Shown here in pieces: positions 23,205 to 31,266 of a stretch of 64,000 nucleotides of DNA (position 1 is its first letter; each line of letters opens with the position of its first letter). A program made the position numbers and the translations under genes. The stretch is taken from positions 317-64,316 of the forward strand of contig CAJTUA010000019.1 of NCBI GenBank assembly GCA_910579615.1, written 5' to 3'. Source of the DNA: an uncultured Lachnospiraceae bacterium (GTDB taxonomy: Bacteria > Bacillota > Clostridia > Lachnospirales > Lachnospiraceae). Under the pieces are notes generated by a model. It saw only the letters and a list, made by a program, of their open reading frames with translations. It was not told the DNA's origin and made no database searches.

Positions 23205-23462
23205 TTACTTCGCCTTCTCAATAATCTCAACAAGTCTCCATCTCTTATCCTTCGAGAGCGGCCTTGTCTCCATAACCTTCACTCTGTCGCCAACCTGACA
23301 CTCGTTGTTCTCATCGTGCGCCTTGAGCTTGTAGGTTCTCTTTACAATTTTGCTGTAAAGAGGATGCTTTACATTATCTACCACAGCAACAACAATGGTC
23401 TTATCCATCTTATCGCTGACTACCTTGCCGATACGGGTTTTACGAAGATTTCTTTCTTCCAC
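23205..23462 (-). CDS. rpsQ: 30S ribosomal protein S17
   Basis: 16S rRNA-binding OB-fold protein, 85 residues. It contains RKTRIGKVVSDKMDKTIVV, a HPLYSKIVKRTYKLKAHDE segment and GDRVKVMETRPLSKDKRWRL. It uses a GTG start at 23462 after AAAGGAG. Confidence 0.97.
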   Translation of the reverse strand: MEERNLRKTRIGKVVSDKMDKTIVVAVVDNVKHPLYSKIVKRTYKLKAHDENNECQVGDRVKVMETRPLSKDKRWRLVEIIEKAK

Positions 23463-23501
23463 GGTAATTCTCCTTTCTACTGAACCGTCCGCTTAACGCC
23501 A

Positions 23502-23702
23502 TTACTTGCCCTGTGCAGAGATTACAGTCTGAATTCTTGCGATATTCCTTCTGACTTCCTTGATTCTGCTTGTATTGTCAAGCTGGTTTGTCGCATTCTG
23601 GAACCTTAAATTGAAAAGCTCCTTCTTCGCGTTTACCAGTTCTTCGTTCAATTCAGCTGCTGACTTGTTCTTTAACTCTTCAACATACTTATTCGTTTTC
23701 AC
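23502..23702 (-). CDS. rpmC: 50S ribosomal protein L29
   Basis: A 66-residue helical protein at the tunnel exit. It contains ELNEELVNAKKELFNLRFQNATNQLDNTSRIKEVRRNIARIQTV-type helices. The start is taken as GTG at 23702 (MKTNKYVEEL) after GGAGGTG. Its beginning overlaps the rplP end by 14 bases, so the two are likely coupled in translation. Confidence 0.96.
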   Translation of the reverse strand: MKTNKYVEELKNKSAAELNEELVNAKKELFNLRFQNATNQLDNTSRIKEVRRNIARIQTVISAQGK

Positions 23703-24129
23703 TGCCAGCACCTCCTTCTAAATCTGCGCGGGAAACGATTTTGCACTTAACCGGCAATTTGTGGGACGCAAGGCGGAGTGCCTCCCTTGCAATCTCCTCT
23801 GTCACGCCTGCGATTTCAAACATCACACGGCCTGGCTTCACAACTGCTACCCAGTACTCTAATGAACCTTTACCGGAACCCATTCGGGTTTCTGCCGGCT
23901 TCGTCGTCACCGGCTTATCCGGGAAAATCTTAATCCAAACCTGGCCGCCACGCTTGATATAACGTGTCATGGCGATACGGGCTGCCTCGATCTGGTTGGA
24001 CTTGATCCATGCCGGCTCCATCGCGATGATACCATACTCGCCGTTTGTGATCTTGTTGCCCCTTAACGCCTTTCCGGTCATGCTGCCACGGAACTGCTTA
24101 CGACGCTTTACTCTTTTTGGCATTAACAT
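23689..24129 (-). CDS. rplP: 50S ribosomal protein L16
   Basis: Large-subunit protein at the tRNA-binding face, 146 residues. It starts with the canonical MLMPKRVKRRKQFRG and has the KSNQIEAARIAMTRYIKRGGQVWIKIFPDKP block and MGSGKGSLEYWVAVVKPGR. The ATG overlaps the rpsC stop codon (TAATG). Confidence 0.98.
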   Translation of the reverse strand: MLMPKRVKRRKQFRGSMTGKALRGNKITNGEYGIIAMEPAWIKSNQIEAARIAMTRYIKRGGQVWIKIFPDKPVTTKPAETRMGSGKGSLEYWVAVVKPGRVMFEIAGVTEEIAREALRLASHKLPVKCKIVSRADLEGGAGSENE

Positions 24130-24788
24130 TATTTATCGCTCCCTTCCTTTTTTGATGCTTTTGTTGGAAGTACTTCACCGTGGTAAATCCAAACCTTAAC
24201 GCCTACCTTACCATAAGTCGTGTTTGCTTCTGCGAAACCATAGTCGATATCCGCACGCAGTGTCTGGAGCGGGATGGTACCCTCGTTGTATGCCTCGGAA
24301 CGAGCCATATCCGCACCGCCAAGACGGCCAGATGCAAGCGTCTTGATACCCTTTGCGCCACCCTTCATGGTTCTTGACATCGCCGACTTCATCGCGCGGC
24401 GGAACGATACACGGTTCTCAAGCTGTGTCGCGATATTCTCCGCAACAAGCTGCGCATTCAGGTCCGGCTTCTTGATTTCCTTGATTTCAAGGTTGAGCTT
24501 CTTATCCGTAAACTTTGCAAGCTCGCCCTTCAACACCTCAATCTCCGCACCCGCCTTGCCGATAACAACGCCCGGCTTTGCGGTGTAGATGATAATCTTT
24601 AATTTGTCGGAAGCGCGCTCGATATCAATCTTAGCAACGGCCGCGCTGTATAATCTCTTCTTGAGATACTTCCTGATTTTATAATCTTCAACCAAATTAT
24701 CTGCGAAATCAGCCTCAGCATACCATCTGGAATCCCAGTCGCTGATTACACCGACTCTCAAGCCATGAGGATTAACTTTCTGTCCCAT
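24129..24788 (-). CDS. rpsC: 30S ribosomal protein S3
   Basis: Head protein at the mRNA entry site, 219 residues. It starts MGQKVNPHGLRVGVISDWDSRW, has a KH domain (IYTAKPGVVIGKAGAEIEVL) and the C-terminal domain TTYGKVGVKVWIYHGEVLP. AAGGAGG precedes the ATG. Confidence 0.98.
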   Translation of the reverse strand: MGQKVNPHGLRVGVISDWDSRWYAEADFADNLVEDYKIRKYLKKRLYSAAVAKIDIERASDKLKIIIYTAKPGVVIGKAGAEIEVLKGELAKFTDKKLNLEIKEIKKPDLNAQLVAENIATQLENRVSFRRAMKSAMSRTMKGGAKGIKTLASGRLGGADMARSEAYNEGTIPLQTLRADIDYGFAEANTTYGKVGVKVWIYHGEVLPTKASKKEGSDK

Positions 24789-24799
24789 GATTGTCCTCC

Positions 24800-25186
24800 T
24801 TATCTCTCATTCAACACAATAGTGATGTGGCTCATTCTCTTTAAAATCCGGTAAGCCCTGCCCTGTGCCCTCGGATGAATCCTCTTCATCGTCGGTGCGC
24901 AGTTTGCATAGCACTCCTCAATATAAAGATTCGAAGCGCTCAGCCCATTGTTGTTCTCTGCGTTTGCAATCGCTGATTTCAATAATTTCTCTATTAAAGT
25001 TGAAGCATATCTCGGGTTGTATGCCAAGATACCAAGTGCTGTCTGTACATCCTTGCCTCGGATCGCATCAAGAACGAAGCATGCTTTCTGGACAGAAACT
25101 CTTGCATAAGACAACTTCGCAGACGGTCTTGTGTCCTTGTTCGCATTTCTCTCTCTCTTGATTTGGGATCTATGTCCTTTCGCCAT
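24800..25186 (-). CDS. rplV: 50S ribosomal protein L22
   Basis: Exit-tunnel protein of 128 residues. It shows ARVSVQKACFVLDAIRGKDVQTAL, the NAENNNGLSASNLYI helix and the tunnel beta-hairpin, then PTMKRIHPRAQGRAYRILKRMSHITIVL. AAAGGAGG precedes the ATG. A 113-base gap separates it from rpsS and holds a small GCAGC/GCTGC hairpin. Confidence 0.98.
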   Translation of the reverse strand: MAKGHRSQIKRERNANKDTRPSAKLSYARVSVQKACFVLDAIRGKDVQTALGILAYNPRYASTLIEKLLKSAIANAENNNGLSASNLYIEECYANCAPTMKRIHPRAQGRAYRILKRMSHITIVLNER

Positions 25187-25299
25187 GGATGAAACCTCCT
25201 TTCAAATTTAAACGGTTCTCCGCTTGTTTACTTCCTGCAGCAAAAAGTGCTGCGCATCTATCACACGGGAATGGCCCGATGGGGAGGAAGGGAAGTGGA

Positions 25300-25578
25300 T
25301 TACTTCCTGCCCTTCTTCTCATCTTTGCCATGTCCACGGAACGTCCTCGTCGCTACAAACTCACCTAACTTGTGGCCGACCATATCCTCGGTAACATAAA
25401 CCGGAACATGCTTTCTTCCGTCGTAAACGGCGATGGTCAGACCAACCATCTGCGGGAAGATTGTGGAGCGGCGTGACCAGGTCTTGATTACCTGCTTGTC
25501 GCCCGACTTAATCACCGCGTCAACCTTTTTCAGTAAATGCTCATCCGCGAAAGGTCCCTTTTTTAATGAACGTGCCAT
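25300..25578 (-). CDS. rpsS: 30S ribosomal protein S19
   Basis: Head protein of 92 residues. It starts MARSLKKGPFADEHLLKKV and contains WSRRSTIFPQMVGLTIAVYDGR and GHKLGEFVATRTFRGH. The length is normal. It lies between rplB and rplV. Confidence 0.98.
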   Translation of the reverse strand: MARSLKKGPFADEHLLKKVDAVIKSGDKQVIKTWSRRSTIFPQMVGLTIAVYDGRKHVPVYVTEDMVGHKLGEFVATRTFRGHGKDEKKGRK

Positions 25579-25599
25579 ATCGGTTTAACCTCCTTTAAA

Positions 25600-26445
25600 C
25601 TATTTTGCTAATGCCTTGCCATCGCGTCTTCTCACAATAAGCTTGTTGGAGTGCTTATTCTTCTTGCGGGTCTTAAGACCGAGTGCAGGCTTACCCCAAG
25701 GTGTTACAGGGCCCGGACGACCGATACCGGTCTTACCCTCACCACCACCGTGCGGATGGTCATTCGGGTTCATAACGGAACCGCGGACCGTAGGGCGGAT
25801 ACCCATATGGCGCTTGCGTCCTGCCTTACCGATATTGATAAGCTCATGGTCAATATTGCCTACCTGGCCAACCGTTGCACGGCAGATAATCGGAACCATT
25901 CTCATTTCACCGGACGGCAGACGCAGCGTTGCATACTTGCCTTCCTTTGCCATAAGCTGTGCCGAGTTGCCCGCGGAACGGACGAGCTGGCCGCCCTTGC
26001 CAGGATAAAGCTCGATATTGTGAATCTCTGCACCGACCGGAATATTCTGTAACGGCAGGCAGTTCCCCAACTTCACCTCGGCGGTATCGCCGTTCATCAG
26101 TGTGTCGCCGACCTTTAAGCCGTTCGGGGCAAGGATGTATGACTTCTCACCGTCTGCGTAGCAGATCAGTGCAATGTTTGCTGTTCTGTTCGGGTCGTAC
26201 TCAATGGTAAGGACCTTTGCCGGGATACCATCTTTCCTTCTCTTAAAATCAACCAGCCTGTATTTTCTTCTTGAACCGCCGCCCTGGTGCCTTACGGTAA
26301 TCTTGCCCTGGTTGTTGCGGCCGGCATGCTTCTTCAAAGAAACAACCAACGATTTCTCCGGCTTGCTCGCAGTAATCTCTGCGAAATCGGAGCCTGTCAT
26401 GTTTCTTCTGGAAGGTGTATATGGGTTATAAGTTTTGATTCCCAT
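25600..26445 (-). CDS. rplB: 50S ribosomal protein L2
   Basis: Universally conserved peptidyl-transferase-region protein, 281 residues. It starts MGIKTYNPYTPSRRNMTGSD and has the GRNNQGKITVRHQGGGSRRKYR block, PVGAEIHNIELYPGKGGQLVRSAG and GSVMNPNDHPHGGGEG with the conserved His. The ATG at 26445 is chosen over a longer frame because it matches all L2 starts and follows AAAGGAG. Confidence 0.98.
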   Translation of the reverse strand: MGIKTYNPYTPSRRNMTGSDFAEITASKPEKSLVVSLKKHAGRNNQGKITVRHQGGGSRRKYRLVDFKRRKDGIPAKVLTIEYDPNRTANIALICYADGEKSYILAPNGLKVGDTLMNGDTAEVKLGNCLPLQNIPVGAEIHNIELYPGKGGQLVRSAGNSAQLMAKEGKYATLRLPSGEMRMVPIICRATVGQVGNIDHELINIGKAGRKRHMGIRPTVRGSVMNPNDHPHGGGEGKTGIGRPGPVTPWGKPALGLKTRKKNKHSNKLIVRRRDGKALAK

Positions 26446-26488
26446 GATTGTTACTCCTTTCAATAATAACGTATCACGCAATAGCAGA

Positions 26489-26587
26489 CATGGCGTATGG
26501 AGTGAATTCCACCGCCCACAGGAAACCCTTGTTCGCAGGAATGTCCTGCTCACAGGAAAATGCCTGACAGGCAGACGGAGCGCCATG
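26489..26587 (-). promoter_or_regulatory. Branched RNA structure in the rplW-rplB gap
   Basis: The 159-base gap can fold on the minus strand into a closing helix CATGGCG/CGCCATG (26581-26587 with 26489-26495). It encloses TGCCT/AGGCA (26561-26573) and GCAGGA/TCCTGC (26535-26549), with a further TTCC/GGAA possibility. It ends about 40 bases before rplB. It could be an L2-operon control element, a processing site, or an old inserted repeat. Confidence 0.4.
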
Positions 26588-26604
26588 CCCTTATCTGCGA
26601 AATT

Positions 26605-26904
26605 TTACAGCCCTGAGAAAATCTCAATCTCTGCGCTGTCCGCAGTGAGCTGGACAATTGCCTTCTTTTTCTTGGAGGTCTTTCCGGTGGTCGCACCGCG
26701 TCTGCGGGTCTTCCCGTCCTGGTTCATCGTGTTTACGCTGGCAACCTTTGTGCCCGCGAACATCTTCTCAACTGCTTCCTTTACCTGACTCTTTGTTGCA
26801 TCCGGATGAACGGAAAATGTGTACTTCTTCTCGCTCATGGAGTTCATCGTCTTCTCGGTCACAACCGGTGCGAGAATAACATCATAATACTTTAAATCTG
26901 CCAT
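26605..26904 (-). CDS. rplW: 50S ribosomal protein L23
   Basis: Exit-site protein and docking point for trigger factor and SRP, 99 residues. It starts MADLKYYDVILAPVVTEKTM and contains YTFSVHPDATKSQVKEAVEKMFAGTKVASVNT-type core. Its ATG overlaps the rplD stop (TAATG), so translation is probably coupled. Confidence 0.98.
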   Translation of the reverse strand: MADLKYYDVILAPVVTEKTMNSMSEKKYTFSVHPDATKSQVKEAVEKMFAGTKVASVNTMNQDGKTRRRGATTGKTSKKKKAIVQLTADSAEIEIFSGL

Positions 26905-27524
26905 TATGCGTACACCTCCTCAATCTTAGCAACAGCATCCTTTGTGATTACCAGGCTGTCATACTTTACGATATCATACACATTGATTGCGTTGAACAGC
27001 GAAGTCCTCACATTCGGGATATTCCTTGCGGAGAGGATAACCTTCTCATCCTTCTCGCCAAGGACAACCAAAGCCTTGTTTACCTTCAGGTTATTTAATA
27101 CGCCTGCCATCTTCTTTGTCTTGATTTCATCAAGTGTCAGTGCGTCAAGGACATAAATCTTGTTGTCCGCAACCCTTGAAGTCAGCGCGGACTTTACCGC
27201 GAATGCCTTTTCCTTCTTATTCATCTTAAAGGAATAATCCCTCGGCTTTGGAGCGAATACAACGCCGCCGCCCTTCCACTGCGGAGCCCTCGTTGAACCC
27301 TGCCTTGCATGGCCGGTTCCCTTCTGCTTCCACGGCTTCCTGCCGCCGCCGCGAACTTCCGCGCGTGTCTTTGCGCTCTGCGTGCCCTGGCGCTTGTTCG
27401 CAAGCTGGCTGACAACTGCCATATGCATCAAATGCTCATTTACTTTTACACCGAAGACCGCGTCGTTTAACTCCATCGAGCCAACTTCATTGCCTTCCAT
27501 ATTATAAACCTTTACGTTCGCCAT
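26904..27524 (-). CDS. rplD: 50S ribosomal protein L4
   Basis: Tunnel protein of 206 residues, known in other bacteria as repressor of the S10 operon. It has the extended loop GGGRKPWKQKGTGHARQGSTRAPQWKGGG that reaches the tunnel, and the LDEIKTKKMAGVLNNLKVNKALVV C-terminal region. AAAGGAGG precedes the ATG. Confidence 0.98.
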   Translation of the reverse strand: MANVKVYNMEGNEVGSMELNDAVFGVKVNEHLMHMAVVSQLANKRQGTQSAKTRAEVRGGGRKPWKQKGTGHARQGSTRAPQWKGGGVVFAPKPRDYSFKMNKKEKAFAVKSALTSRVADNKIYVLDALTLDEIKTKKMAGVLNNLKVNKALVVLGEKDEKVILSARNIPNVRTSLFNAINVYDIVKYDSLVITKDAVAKIEEVYA

Positions 27525-27552
27525 TTTCGTGTTCCTCCTTTCCTAAAGCATT

Positions 27553-28188
27553 CTAGTTTGCGCTCTTGACCGTCTCTTTAAGCATAACAAGTGCCTTCTT
27601 CGGTCCTGGCACAGCACCCTTTACAAGGATTAAATTGTTCTCCGCATCCACACGGACAACCTCAAGATTCTGTACGGTAGCCCTAACATGGCCCATCTGG
27701 CCTGGCATATGCTTGCCCTTGAACACGCGGCCCGGTGTCGTTGCCGGTCCGTTCGAACCGGCATGCCTGTGGTACTTGGAACCATGTCCCATCGGTCCCC
27801 TGGAAAGTCCGTGGCGCTTAATCGCACCCTGGAAACCCTTACCTTTCGTCGTCCCGGTCGCATCGATGTGGTCACCTGCCGCAAAGATATCCGCCTTGAT
27901 TTCCTGGCCTACCTTGTAATCAGCTGCATTCTCAAACCTGAATTCCTTAAGAAATCTCTTATTGGCAACACCCGCCTTCGCGAAATGTCCCTTCCTCGGC
28001 TTATTCACAAGAACATCCCTGATCTCGCCAAAGCCAACCTGCACTGCATTGTAACCGTCGGTCTCCGTGGTCTTGACCTGTGTCACCGCACAAGGACCTG
28101 CCTGCAATACAGTTACCGGAATAAAAACTCCGTTCTCGCCGAAAATCTGCGTCATGCCGACCTTCGTAGCTAAAATAGCCTTCTTCAT
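27553..28188 (-). CDS. rplC: 50S ribosomal protein L3
   Basis: Assembly initiator near the peptidyl-transferase centre, 211 residues. It starts MKKAILATKVGMTQIFGENG and contains the KGKGFQGAIKRHGLSRGPMGHGSKYHRHAGSNG-type loop and GRVFKGKHMPGQMG. CAGGAGGTG precedes the ATG. The gap to rpsJ is 256 bases, unusually long. Confidence 0.98.
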   Translation of the reverse strand: MKKAILATKVGMTQIFGENGVFIPVTVLQAGPCAVTQVKTTETDGYNAVQVGFGEIRDVLVNKPRKGHFAKAGVANKRFLKEFRFENAADYKVGQEIKADIFAAGDHIDATGTTKGKGFQGAIKRHGLSRGPMGHGSKYHRHAGSNGPATTPGRVFKGKHMPGQMGHVRATVQNLEVVRVDAENNLILVKGAVPGPKKALVMLKETVKSAN

Positions 28189-28444
28189 AACTTTGCACCT
28201 CCTGTTGAATCTACAGCGGATTGGGTTTCCCCAATCATCCTAGATGGTCTAATACCGGAGCCTGGCTTAAGCGTTTTTGGGAAACAAATCCCAAACCTTC
28301 CCAAGCCTTTGGTGCACCTTATGGCACAAATCACTTCCATGACTTCCTAATATATAAACCCTAAGGATTTCTTACTTCATTTTTTCTTAAGATGAATCGT
28401 CTTAGTTCCCTTTTGCGAAACGAAAATATCCCGCCCGGAAAAGC
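28189..28444 (-). other. Long structured spacer between rpsJ and rplC
   Basis: On the minus strand the spacer contains hairpins GATTGGG/CCCAATC around GAAA-like bases (28218-28236), TTTGGGA/TCCCAAA (28277-28295) and TCCT...AGGA around an AT-rich loop (28345-28366), plus an imperfect CTAAGA/TCTTAAG hairpin (28385-28404). I see no open reading frame with a binding site. It may be a control or processing region. Confidence 0.45.
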
Positions 28445-28762
28445 TTATTTCGTTTTCATCTTAATATCGATGTACACGCCGGCAGGCATCTCAAGCCTGT
28501 AAAGCACGTCAATCGTCTTCTGGGTCGGGGCAATGATATCAATCAGCCTCTTGTGGGTTCTCTGCTCGAACTGCTCTCTCGAATCCTTGTACTTGTGTAC
28601 GGCACGCAGAATCGTCACAATCTCCTTCTTGGTCGGTAACGGCACCGGTCCGCTCACCTTCGTACCCGTCTTCTTTACCGTCTCAATGATTTTTGCAGCA
28701 GATGCATCGATAAGCTGATGGTCATATGCCTTCAATGTAATTCTCATTACCTGACTTGCCAT
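28445..28762 (-). CDS. rpsJ: 30S ribosomal protein S10
   Basis: Head protein, also the transcription antitermination factor NusE, 105 residues. It has MRITLKAYDHQLIDASAAKIIET, SGPVPLPTKKEIVTILR and KDSREQFEQRTHKRLIDI. The ATG at 28762 (MASQVMRITLK) follows AAGGAGGCG. It is first in the large S10-spc operon; fusA and tuf, often upstream, are not here. Confidence 0.97.
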   Translation of the reverse strand: MASQVMRITLKAYDHQLIDASAAKIIETVKKTGTKVSGPVPLPTKKEIVTILRAVHKYKDSREQFEQRTHKRLIDIIAPTQKTIDVLYRLEMPAGVYIDIKMKTK

Positions 28763-29089
28763 AAAAAAAGTCGCCTCCTTTTCGCACTTCATTGCAGTAC
28801 GACAAGCGGTGACTGTACACTCACCCGTGTGTTTCGTGAGCGCCGGAAATGAAAAGACCGGAGCATAACCTTCCCCGGTGCCTTAAGGCTCATCCCGAAA
28901 GCCCGTCTGACACGGTTCTTCTGCGGCAGCAGAAAACTTTCTGCATTCCAGAAAATTCCTGCAAAACAGAAATATTTATCTGTACAGTGACTTGTCGCCA
29001 GTTTATATAACTTGACATTCGCTCCACGGAAAACCTGCCCTATGGCACGGGCAGCAACCTCACGCTTCTACGCTATCAACGTCACAACG
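28763..29089 (-). promoter_or_regulatory. Long 5' leader of the S10 operon with alternative hairpins
   Basis: The predicted transcript carries a leader of about 327 bases. It contains GTGAGGTTGCTGCCC and CCGTGGAGCGAATGTCAAG segments that I associate with S10-operon leaders of clostridia. Further hairpins follow: GCAGGAA/TTTTCTGC-type, ACCGGGG/CTCCGGT (28857-28879) followed by CTTTTC, and CTCAC/GTGAG (28820-28840), which competes with GGTGA/TCACC. The CCGG hairpin with its weak T-run could be an attenuator. L4 is the known regulator of such leaders elsewhere; here it is inference. Confidence 0.5.
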
Positions 29090-29095
29090 CCCACT

Positions 29096-29124
29096 ATTAT
29101 ACCTGAGAAAATCTGATATTGCAA
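29096..29124 (-). promoter_or_regulatory. Promoter of the S10-spc ribosomal protein operon
   Basis: TTGCAA (29119-29124), 17 bases, TATAAT (29096-29101). It is the only strong promoter seen before rpsJ. Confidence 0.85.
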
Positions 29125-29207
29125 GCACTTTCTCAAATTTTTTCCATATTCAGCGAACAAAAATTAATGAAATTTTATCCAAAGTTTTATGCAATCTGCA
29201 CAAATAC

Positions 29208-31181
29208 TCAAATAAAACTTTCCTCCTGCTTTGCTTTCACCGTTTCCACCTGCATCTCAAACGGCTGCAGGCTGACCTGTCTTTCATCGAGTACAAACTC
29301 CTGTGCCTTTGTGGTATTGTTAAAGATAAAACGCGCAAAAAACCCGTCTTTGCTGCGCGTGGTAACCTCCACATGGTCCGGCAGCCCTTCCACAAAATCA
29401 ATCCCGCATTTTTGCAAAATCTCCCCCACAAGGCGGATATACAGCTCCCGCTCACCGACCGTCCCGATATAGTACGCCGTGCCGTCGCCGTACTTATTTT
29501 CGGTAATCGCCGCGCTCCCTTTATAAAACTCGCTGTCGTAGCAGGCAAGCACACGCGTTTCCTCACCCTCCGGCTTTAAAATATCGCACCACTGCTTTGC
29601 CCGGTATTCCGCGCCGTCCAAGAACCGGATTGTCACATTGTCATAGCCGACCGGGTCGTACTCCAAAACGCGGCAGCCCACAAGCTTGCGGTACGGCGCA
29701 GGCAATGGCTCCATAATACAGTTGTTGTACGCATCCTTCACGCCGCTGCGGTTCGTAAAAACCACCGTGCCGCCGTCCTCTACAAAAGTGTATAACCGCC
29801 TCACCACCTCCGGGTTCGTCACATACATTTGCGGCGCAATGACAAGCCGGTAGCCCAAAAGCTCCTCGTCCTCCCCGATGATGTCAATATTCACCCCGTA
29901 CTTCGTCAATGCCTCGTGGAATAATTTCAGCTGTTCATAGTAGTACATCCCGTTTGTCTGCGGCTGAATCTTAAAGGCGTACTCATTGTCGGACGAATAC
30001 AGAATCGCAACCTTTGAGACAATCCGTGTCCCCACAAGGGCTTTTAACTCCTCCGCCGCCAGGCAGAGCTTTTCAAATTCGGCAAAACGCCTGCCCGGCA
30101 CATTGGAATGGTCAATCAGCCCGTGCCAGTACATTTCCGCACCAGAAACCGCCGTCCTCCACCGAAAATGCACCACCGCGTCCGCCCCGTGGGCAAACGC
30201 CTGCAGCGAATACCCGGAAAGCATTCCCGGATACGGCGTCCTCACCATCGGCGCCCAACAGCCGGGACCGCCGCTCAGTTCCTCCATCACGCAAAAATTC
30301 TGGCGTTTTACCCCGCGCATCAAATCCAGGTGGAACGCATGGGAATAAAACTCTTTCTCATCCTCCGGCAGCTTCGTTGGCGGGTAATTATCATAGGAAA
30401 CAAAATCAAGCCCCGCAAATGTCCTGTAAAAATCCGGCATGTTCTCGCAGAACCAGACATTCGTCGTAATCTTTGCCCCCGGGCAATTCCTGCGGATAAT
30501 TTCCGTCTGCATCTTTACATACTCTATCATATCATCCGACGCAAAACGGTTAAAATCAAGCATGTAGGCAGGGTTTAACCACGCGGCAGGATAATTGCCA
30601 AGCGGCGGGTCAATCTGTTCCCATGTGGAGTATTCCCCGCTCCAGACTTCATTGCCGTAGAGGCGGTTGATGGTATCCAAATCCCCGTACTTCTTTTTCA
30701 GCCAGGCACGGTATTTTTCCGTGCATTTTTTGCAGAAACAGAAATTCGCCTCCAGTTCATTGTCAATCTGCCACGCCACCACCGCCTCATTCTGCGCGTA
30801 ACGCTTTGTCATCCGCTCGATGATTTCCTTCGCGTGCCGCAAAAAATCCGGATGGTTATAGCAGCGGTGCCCGCGTATCCCAATCGGGTTAATCTTCCCG
30901 TCGCGCCCTGCCGGAACCGCATCCGGGTATTTCTCCACAAGCCAGCGCGGCGGCGCATTCGTCGGCGTACCGAGGATAACATGAATCCCCCGCTCCTTAA
31001 AAACCGCGGTAATCTCATCCAGCCACGAAAAATCATAGACACCCTCGCGCGGCTCCAGCCTGCTCCACGCAAACTCCGCCATGCGCACCAGCTTCACGCC
31101 CGTTTTCTGCATCAAATCCGCATCCGGCACCCAGAGCTCCTTCGCCCAATGCTCCGGATAATAGTCCACACCAATGACCAT
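29208..31181 (-). CDS. Beta-galactosidase, glycoside hydrolase family 42
   Basis: Cytoplasmic beta-galactosidase of 657 residues with the GH42 three-domain layout: a TIM barrel (1-390), a trimerisation domain and a C-terminal beta domain. It starts MVIGVDYYPEHWAKE, carries the acid/base Glu142 in WQIDNELEANF, Cys148/150/153 of the metal site, and a likely nucleophile Glu300 in CVMEELSGGPG. Likely substrates are galacto-oligosaccharides from plant or host glycans. The ATG at 31181 follows AAGGAGGGG. It is last in a three-gene operon with a methyltransferase and a GH26-like gene. Confidence 0.93.
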   Translation of the reverse strand: MVIGVDYYPEHWAKELWVPDADLMQKTGVKLVRMAEFAWSRLEPREGVYDFSWLDEITAVFKERGIHVILGTPTNAPPRWLVEKYPDAVPAGRDGKINPIGIRGHRCYNHPDFLRHAKEIIERMTKRYAQNEAVVAWQIDNELEANFCFCKKCTEKYRAWLKKKYGDLDTINRLYGNEVWSGEYSTWEQIDPPLGNYPAAWLNPAYMLDFNRFASDDMIEYVKMQTEIIRRNCPGAKITTNVWFCENMPDFYRTFAGLDFVSYDNYPPTKLPEDEKEFYSHAFHLDLMRGVKRQNFCVMEELSGGPGCWAPMVRTPYPGMLSGYSLQAFAHGADAVVHFRWRTAVSGAEMYWHGLIDHSNVPGRRFAEFEKLCLAAEELKALVGTRIVSKVAILYSSDNEYAFKIQPQTNGMYYYEQLKLFHEALTKYGVNIDIIGEDEELLGYRLVIAPQMYVTNPEVVRRLYTFVEDGGTVVFTNRSGVKDAYNNCIMEPLPAPYRKLVGCRVLEYDPVGYDNVTIRFLDGAEYRAKQWCDILKPEGEETRVLACYDSEFYKGSAAITENKYGDGTAYYIGTVGERELYIRLVGEILQKCGIDFVEGLPDHVEVTTRSKDGFFARFIFNNTTKAQEFVLDERQVSLQPFEMQVETVKAKQEESFI

Positions 31182-31266
31182 AATTCCCCTCCTTACTGTC
31201 CCTGTGCAAAGCAATCCCTGCACCCATACGAAAGGGAACAAATCCCTGCCCCCCTCCAAAACACTT

